Assembly (NCBI GenBank): GCA_963555705.1
Contig: OY743187.1
Span: forward strand, 16,444,133 to 16,508,132
Reading direction: 5' to 3'
DNA length: 64,000 nt
Source: Ligustrum vulgare
Lineage: Eukaryota > Streptophyta > Magnoliopsida > Lamiales > Oleaceae
Position 1 is the stretch's first letter. Each line of letters begins with the position of its first letter. The notes below the pieces were generated by a model, which was given only the letters and a program-made list of their open reading frames with translations, was not told the DNA's origin and made no database searches. Made by a program: the position numbers and the translations under genes. Of the stretch, positions 57,691 through 64,000 are shown piece by piece.

Positions 57691-57885
57691 AAGTGGTAGG
57701 GCAAACTAATACAAGATGGACACTTGTCCCATAAGTCAAATTAGGTCAAATTGGTAATATTAAAATAGAAAAAATGATTTTCAATCCACCAAGCGGCCAA
57801 GCCTGCAGTAACGCCTTTTTTTTTTAATTTTTTATTTGGTAGGACAAACCAATACAAAATGGACACTTGTCCCACAATTCAAGAA
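57691..57885. repeat. Direct repeat pair, TGGACACTTGTCCCA
   Basis: GGTAGGGCAAACTAATACAA...TGGACACTTGTCCCATAA (57691-57738) recurs as GGTAGGACAAACCAATACAA...TGGACACTTGTCCCACAA (57838-57884). The core GGACACTTGTCC is itself a palindrome. No element class assigned. Confidence 0.7.
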
Positions 57886-58305
57886 AATCTTTTTCTTAAT
57901 ATGAAGAGGCATAGCAAAAGCGAGAACACAAGAAATATAGTAGCGAGAAAACCATTAAAAAAAGGGAAAAGAAAAGAAAGGTTGGGCAAAGTAGAGAAAC
58001 AAAAAGCGGCAAAGGTAGTAGCCTCTTCTTCTTATTAAATTTTGTTTTCTTCCATAATCTTTTCAGGTTTGTTTCACCCAATTAATTATTATTTTTTTAA
58101 TTATTTACATTATATTATGTGAAGTGAATCTAAAATTATATTTTGTTGTATTTATATTATGTTAATGTGAATGCAATTTAGGATATTTTTAGTATCCTCA
58201 ATATGTATGTATATTTAAGCGTGGTGGATTTTTTTTTTCCTTGACCAATATGTGTTTGGTATTTTTGGTGGTTGAAATCTTTTTTAATCAGTTTATTTTG
58301 TTCAG

Positions 58306-58772
58306 TGGAGCATTTAACTAGTAGAGAACAAATTGATGAGGTACTCAATGTAGGAATGGAAGTGTGTTCTGATGAAGAAGCTTACAATAAATGTAATACA
58401 TATGCTCTTACAAAAGGTTTTAGTATTCGTAAAGGACACATTCGAAGAGACGCATTGAGAAATATTAAACAACGTGATTTTTTATGTTCAATGGAAGGAT
58501 TTTAAATAGATAGAGATACATGTGATGTGAGGAAATTCGATAAATTAGATACAAGAACAGGTTGCAAATTTATTGTGCGTTTTACAATAGAGGGTGGAAT
58601 GTGGAAAATTTCTCATATTACTAATGATCACAACCATGAACTTGCTAGACCTGTAGAAAGACAAATTCTCAGATCAGGACGTAGGGTATCTAATGCTCAA
58701 GCAAATGTCATTAATTCCATGGTTAATGCAGGTATTGGACCAACAAAATCATATTTCTATCATGATGTTTGA
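58306..58772 (+). pseudogene. FAR1/MULE-type DNA-binding domain fragment
   Basis: After the acceptor-like TTTTGTTCAG the frame reads EHLTSREQIDEVLNVGMEVC, SDEEAYNKCNTYALTKGFSI, KFDKLDTRTGCKFIVRFTIE and WKISHITNDHNHELARPV: the FAR1 zinc cluster (WRKY-GCM1 type) with TGCKF ... HNHEL metal ligands, as in FAR1-related transcription factors and the Mutator-like transposases they derive from. One TAA at 58503-58505 interrupts an otherwise open frame of 155 codons. The protein ends at SYFYHDV (58770); no MULE transposase or SWIM domain follows. It could be a truncated FRS gene or MULE remnant. Confidence 0.85.
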
Positions 58773-58861
58773 AGAAAAGATTAATTCCTGCATTATGTGA
58801 AATTTTGATGTACACCGGTATGATTTTTATTATCTAAAATATATTTTATGAAATTCTTAAG

Positions 58862-60845
58862 GGATCTTTTGAGTGATACCACCCTATGAAACCAGTTTTT
58901 GATATTTGCCACCCCATATATTCTTAAAAATCTTATTTCCAAATAAAAAAATTGTCTAATTATTATCTTCAACTATCACCGAAAAATCATGGAGAAAAAC
59001 AATCTATTTGTTAACTGTCAGTTACACATCCACAAAATCGTAACTGAAACTGAATTGAAAAATTAAAACATTTGGATATTTCTGATCAACGCTCATTTCC
59101 CATCTGCCTCCCCTGAAACCTCACTACCATATAAACCGGCACAAAAGGTCTCCTCCAAATCGTCACATGATTGGGCACTTAAACCCATGGACAAGTGTGT
59201 TGAATGTTAATGAATCTCCACTAACAAAGTTGCGTCAACTGGCAAGAGTATCTTCCATATGAGACAGAGTATTCTGTGGTCTCGAAAATTTTTACAATTT
59301 TCAAATTGCATTGGAGACCGGGATTGGGAATATATGAGTTTTCCAATGGCAATTGCAGATGGCGGTTCTATGAATTTTAACCCAGAGGAGTGCCTATAGA
59401 AGAATAAAATGCAAACTAATGAAAATTCTTGCAAAACAAGGGGCAGATTGATTTCTTCATAATCAAATTATTTCATAGATAGATTATATTTGCCTCTTTA
59501 GTTTTAGTAAAGCAGAATCATAGTAAAGGCTTTGTACAACACAGAGCTGAAACGATCTGCCGCTCCCACATATATCAATGTCGAAAATTTAAAAAAAAAT
59601 CGACTTCTAGATGGGTTGTCACTTAGATTTGCTGTTTATAACTTATGTAGATTCCATTTGGAATGTCCTACTAGAAGGCTCTTCCACGTGTTATCTCAAT
59701 CTTACGAGCAGATGCAAGCAGAATTTTAACACTCTTTTTCTACAAAAACAACTACACATCATTCATCCTCTGAAGACTGAAGCCAATGAGACTTTGCAAA
59801 ACCAGATAATTTCTTTGAACCAGAACAAACGAGCTCAAAGGTCGAGTTGTTTGAGGTTTTTCTGTCTGAATGAAAAGCAGCTTCTATTGCTGTTAGCAAA
59901 GCAACTAATGTGGGCTACAATTGGAGGAAATAAGGGCAGAAGCTGGTAAAGACAAATCAGTATGGGATAAAACCTTGGAGTTTTTAATGACTTCCATTTG
60001 TTAATAAAGCTTCACTTTGATATCTAAGAAAGTGAAATTATTGTGATGATATCTAAGAAAGTGAAATTATTGTGAGACTAGCAATTTTCATCATTTAGGA
60101 AAAAGGGTCATGTTCATTGCAAGGACTACTGGTGATTAAGAACTATTTTGTCTAGCATTACGATCTTGCTTCAATTTGTTCTATTGAGAATATTAGGATT
60201 GTGTTCGAGCAATACCCCCAATTATGGGAGCGAGTCTATCTTTTTGTAAACATAACCTTCACATCACATGACATATGTAAGATAAACCAGGAAAGCAAAC
60301 TATTTTTGGGACACCAACAAAATCAACATTGCTAATTGTATGGGTTGCTTCTGAAGAAGAATGGCAGTTCATCAAAGCTCTTGCCTGATGAGGATTAGAT
60401 AATATGAACGTGTGGAAGATAAGGGAATTTGAATCAACATTGTATTTTTTAGCATTTAAAATTTACGTCTTGGGGTGCTAGATTATTTAAGGTCTTTTAT
60501 GCTATAGATTGTTCTTTTTTGAAATTGTCTTCGAAGCTTTACCAGTAGTTATTGCTATTTTTTCCTTTGAGATGTATAAATATAAAGGAATGACTCAATT
60601 GTAAATTCCGTTTGTTCAAATTAATGAAGAGCTATATTAAGAAGAAACCGAAGTCGTGAAACTCCTGTTGTTTTGGAAAATATAATGAAATTTGTAATAC
60701 AATGATGGTAATGTTTGTAAGTTGGAACATTAGTTATTAGTCTCATTATCTTAAGTGACTCGAGAATTTTTCACACTGAGATGAATAATGTTTCAGTCAT
60801 GATTCTCACTAAAAAATGACAAATAATTTTTCCAAGTATCACTCA
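58862..60845. mobile_element. Possible element with TTTTGAGTGATAC inverted ends
   Basis: GATCTTTTGAGTGATACCA (58862) has an inverted partner GTATCACTCAAAATGCC at 60826-60842. Thirteen bases pair exactly. No clear target duplication. Contents do not match any protein I know; frames at 59532-59949 are short and broken. An old non-autonomous DNA element is one reading. Confidence 0.35.
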
Positions 60846-62726
60846 AAATGCCAAAACCCGTTAACAAAAATATTTTACTTTAATTCAAAACAAGCTACTT
60901 ACAATAAAAATATTGATTGCTAATCTACTAAGATTACCAATGAAGCAACAATTTTTTTGCATAATTTGGTGAACGTCAAGCAAAGTTTAAGTTTCAGTTA
61001 GCTCTAATTGCACAAGAAAGCACAAATCGATGAATAACAAATTCCTTGTTACCAAGAATGGTTCGTCGTTGTATTTACAATCACCATAGATGAATTTTTG
61101 AACTTCTCTGGTGGAGAGGTCGAATTTGGCGATTCCTAAAATTTTAGGCCATGGTTACCAAGCTAGTTTTGATTAGCCATACCAACTTATAGGTTAATTT
61201 GTTCGGAGGATTGAATGATAGGCCGGCTTTATGATTCACCAATTTTCAAATTTAGGTGGATTTCTGACAAAACACCCTTTAAATTTTCATGGAATTCGTT
61301 GAATATTGAATTCTGTGGAGTCATGCAAGAACCATTGATGACGATTTCGTCATTCTCCGACTCCTCTCAAGTGTTTCATAAGTGAAAACAAAAGATTTCT
61401 GGGTAATCCAGTGATCCACCCATGTAATATCCTTAGCATCTGTAGAAAATGGCCACTTGGCTTCGACACACATGATCCTGCATTGAACAATGACCAGCAG
61501 CAGAATGTTATGGACTTTCCTTCACAAGTTCTCAAAATAGATAATGACCTGGACAATTTTTCCACTAGCCAACTTCAAGATAGGACAGGTTAAATGGTAA
61601 AGCAAAGAACATCAATCAGATTGAACAAGTTGAAAGATCATTCATTAATATTTCATCAATGAAAGTAGTTAGGCCACAAGAGGCTCAAAAAAAATTAAAG
61701 AATTCTAATTTGTTTCACAGTATATTTCTATTTATAAGGCACTTCTTGAAGAAAAATGTGAACCTCAAGCGGTACCAAAAATTACAAAATCTTGCAAATA
61801 TCATTAGATTGCAAGAAAGGGAGAAAAAACACTAGGTGTCATCAAAATTTATAATTCCCACAAATTTATACCAACACAGAACAATTTCTATCTTCATTTG
61901 GAGCCTAATTTGTATCAAAAGAAAAGTAAAAAACAGAAAATTACTTAACCTTCCTGTACAACCTTCCTTTTGTCTACTTCAATCTCTAATTCTAATTATA
62001 TCGATAAACACCATATCCTTCCTTCTAGAGAAATAGCAATAATCGAGACATCATTGCAAGATAGTCCCTTTGTGGGATATCACATAATTCATGAAAATCC
62101 ACACCTGCAATACAATAACTCATTGTGTAAGACTAAACACATTAGACAAAAACTAGTAAACCATATGGACTTATTGAAAATCTACCAGCCCAACTCTTCT
62201 GCCGATTGTAAGGAATTTTTAGTGAACAAAATCTTCATCCCACAAAATTAGCGATACCTACATTTCGACAAGTTAAAAGAGTTTCATGAAATTATGCAAA
62301 ATTAGATTCTTACACATATCTCACACCGTCGCCACCACATATCATTGCCAATGAAATTTCTCCAATGACCAACAGGTGAGTCATGTCAGAAGAAAATTGA
62401 ACATACAATCAATACTAGAACATAATAAAGAGGACCTCGAAGCAATTCCCTGTAAATAATATGATGACGTTATATATTAGTAGATTATAGTAGATTACAA
62501 AGATTCTCTTGTTATTTGACTAGAAATTTAAAGATGACAAAAGTCGAGATCATCGAGAATTCATCAGTCTTTTCCTCCTAGGTAATTGATTTGATGAGTC
62601 CTTCATCAGTAGCCATGGAAAGACCAAGTATCACAAGCCTAAATCAATTTATAAGAGGAACTAAACGAAGCAAAGTAGCAAACCTATGGATGAGAACCGA
62701 GAAAGTAAAACCTCGATGCGCGTGCC
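60846..62726. other. Spacer without recognisable genes
   Basis: About 1.9 kb with only short frames (60-93 codons) lacking known motifs. Nothing supported. Confidence 0.5.
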
Positions 62727-63429
62727 TGTGGGACCCATGACGAGATCCGATGCCCAGGAGGTTCAAGATTCGAGGCTAAACAAGTAATTAAAGTCAAGAA
62801 TCAAGTTGGAGCAAAAAATAAGAAGAAATTGGACTCAGCCAATTTTGGTCGACCGAAAGTCATTTCCGGTCGACCGAAGCTCTGCAAAGATTTTGAAGCT
62901 AGCCTCAGTCGCGTTCAAATGAGGGTTGGTTGACCGAAAGTGCCATTTCGGTTGACCATGTGATCGACCGAAAGTGGTTCGGTCGACCAAAACACTCTGT
63001 TTCAGAAAAACGGGATTTTTCTTGCAATTTTAGAATTTACATTTTTTACCCATTTTGTACATTATATACACATTTTTCATTTCAAACAAGGAATTAACTT
63101 GGTTGTTCATATGAAATGCTCTTGAGAGTTTGGTCTTGAAAGACTCCTTTTGAAGTAAGGTTAAAACCTCCTTGATCTTGTATTATTCTTGGAAGTTAAT
63201 CAACTTTGCTTGAGTATTTTTATTCTTGTGTTGTTGTTTATTTTTCGCCACCTTAGAATTTGTTTTGTTGATACCCATTGGGCTAGGGTTAATTTAATCC
63301 TTGAATTTTGGGTTAGATTTGAACTTGAGTTAAGGTGTTTATCCCTTTATTTACCACTTTTGCTTTCTTGGGTTTTGTATTAAATAGTTGTGGGAATTTT
63401 CGGTCCATATACCGAAGGGGTTCGCATCA
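62727..63429 (+). repeat. 5' LTR of an element leaving the window
   Basis: The end GGTTCGCATCA at 63429 is followed by TT and a primer site TGGTATTAGAGC (63432-63443), one mismatch from the initiator tRNA-Met site. The start TGTGGGACCCATGACG at 62727 is the best TG but is unconfirmed. U3 carries at least six GGTCGACCGAAA/TTTCGGTCGACC-type words (62849-62990); TATATACA near 63065 may be the TATA box. Confidence 0.65.
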
Positions 63430-64000
63430 TTTGGTATTAGAGCTTGGCTCTAATTTGGTAAACATATCATTTACATTGTTGTTGTTGTTATTCAAAAGGA
63501 AAAAAAGAAAAAAAGAAAAGAAAAGAAAATTGGGGAAAATTTCAGATGCCCATGTGTATTTGTTGATTCTATGTATTGGGTATATTGATTTTGAGTTTTT
63601 TGGGGGAATTCCATTATTCATTCACTACAAAACCTACACTTTCTATTTGTGTACTCAAAGTGTTTGATAAATGGTCCCAAAGAAAATACTCCATTAGTGA
63701 TTTGTTGTTCAATGCCCATATATTGCTAATTACTTGGGACTATCCAATTCTCATTATTGAGATTGTGTTATCAACATTATATCCCATATATCACTTGCTC
63801 CATCCATTGGGTAATTGGTGATCATTCATTCCTTGCCACATTTGAGTTGTTGGGGATATTCGTATATCCACATTATACACATTCAAGGCCACTTCAAGAT
63901 TGAGTACAAGGTGTTTGATAAATTGCTACATTGAAAATTTACACTCTTGTGCTTATTTGCTCTACATCTATACCTTGTGAAATATTTGTGGTTTGTCAAT
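63430..64000 (+). other. Leader of the element after the 5' LTR
   Basis: Contains the primer binding site, a short purine run (63497-63532) and AT-rich leader. No gag start is reached. Frames of 60-110 codons here have no Gag motifs. Confidence 0.45.

Noticed and set aside
59532..59949. A possible host gene with 65- and 112-codon overlapping frames
   Set aside because: Frames overlap, are short and show no recognisable domain or splice structure.

Overview
This window is plant nuclear DNA, most likely from a eudicot. The evidence is intron-split plant genes (cytosolic GAPDH, glyoxysomal malate synthase, an ethylene-receptor exon, a DUF3537 exon, an AGP-like exon), plant lineages of Ty1/copia and Ty3/gypsy elements primed by initiator tRNA-Met, Helitron, hAT, Tourist and CACTA termini, and AT-rich spacers. 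I cannot name the species. There are no bacterial operons, rRNA or tRNA genes or CRISPR arrays. Almost everything is transposable element, much of it nested, with broken host genes between.

Layout. 1-336: end of a GGGTT-rich MITE-like element. 337-7318: 3' part of a Tat-like Ty3 element: RNase H and integrase, three tandem arrays (104, 57 and 69 bp), a spliced antisense extra gene with its own TATA box, then an 800-bp 3' LTR. 7357-7707: two spliced GAPDH exons; the Ty3 element sits in the following intron. 7825-16150: a minus-strand copia element, itself hit by a 3.1-kb LTR element that carries only a protease-like ORF (9606-12707, TSD CTTCC) and by a 340-bp hAT MITE. 16.2-17.5 kb: AT-rich DNA ending in a Helitron hairpin. 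17.6-18.8 kb: a CACTA end, a NAM-associated/PIF ORF1-like fragment and a DUF3537 exon. 19.3-20.8 kb: a Tourist-like MITE and a plus-strand copia 3' end.

20.8-38.3 kb is a malate synthase pseudogene. Two of its exons are separated by an intron holding a 16.4-kb copia insertion (21136-37502, TSD TGGGA, two 462-bp LTRs). Inside that copia sits a 9.6-kb coding-free Ty3-type LARD with 3.3-kb LTRs (24207-33768), bounded by an unusual 156-bp duplication of copia sequence. 38.8-41.07 kb carries the best-preserved host gene: a 755-codon multi-pass membrane protein broken by one in-frame TGA.

41.5-43.4 kb holds two adjacent hAT-like elements with 8-bp target duplications. 43.9-53.3 kb is a mosaic: a copia gag fragment, three more Helitron-type hairpins, gene scraps (an unknown exon, an ethylene-receptor kinase exon, an AGP-like signal peptide plus Pro-rich piece), a 91-bp GA microsatellite and a 145-bp palindromic element. 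54136-54937 is a solo LTR related to the first Ty3 LTR (TSD ATATC), with a very recent 244-bp tandem duplication across its edge. 55.9-56.9 kb is another tandem duplication. 58.3-58.8 kb is a FAR1/MULE-type fragment. 62727-63429 is the 5' LTR, followed by a primer binding site, of an element that leaves the window.

No gene here looks fully functional apart from possibly the membrane protein. The value of the window is its insertion history: GAPDH and malate synthase introns as landing sites, dated nesting, and several non-autonomous elements with unusual architecture.
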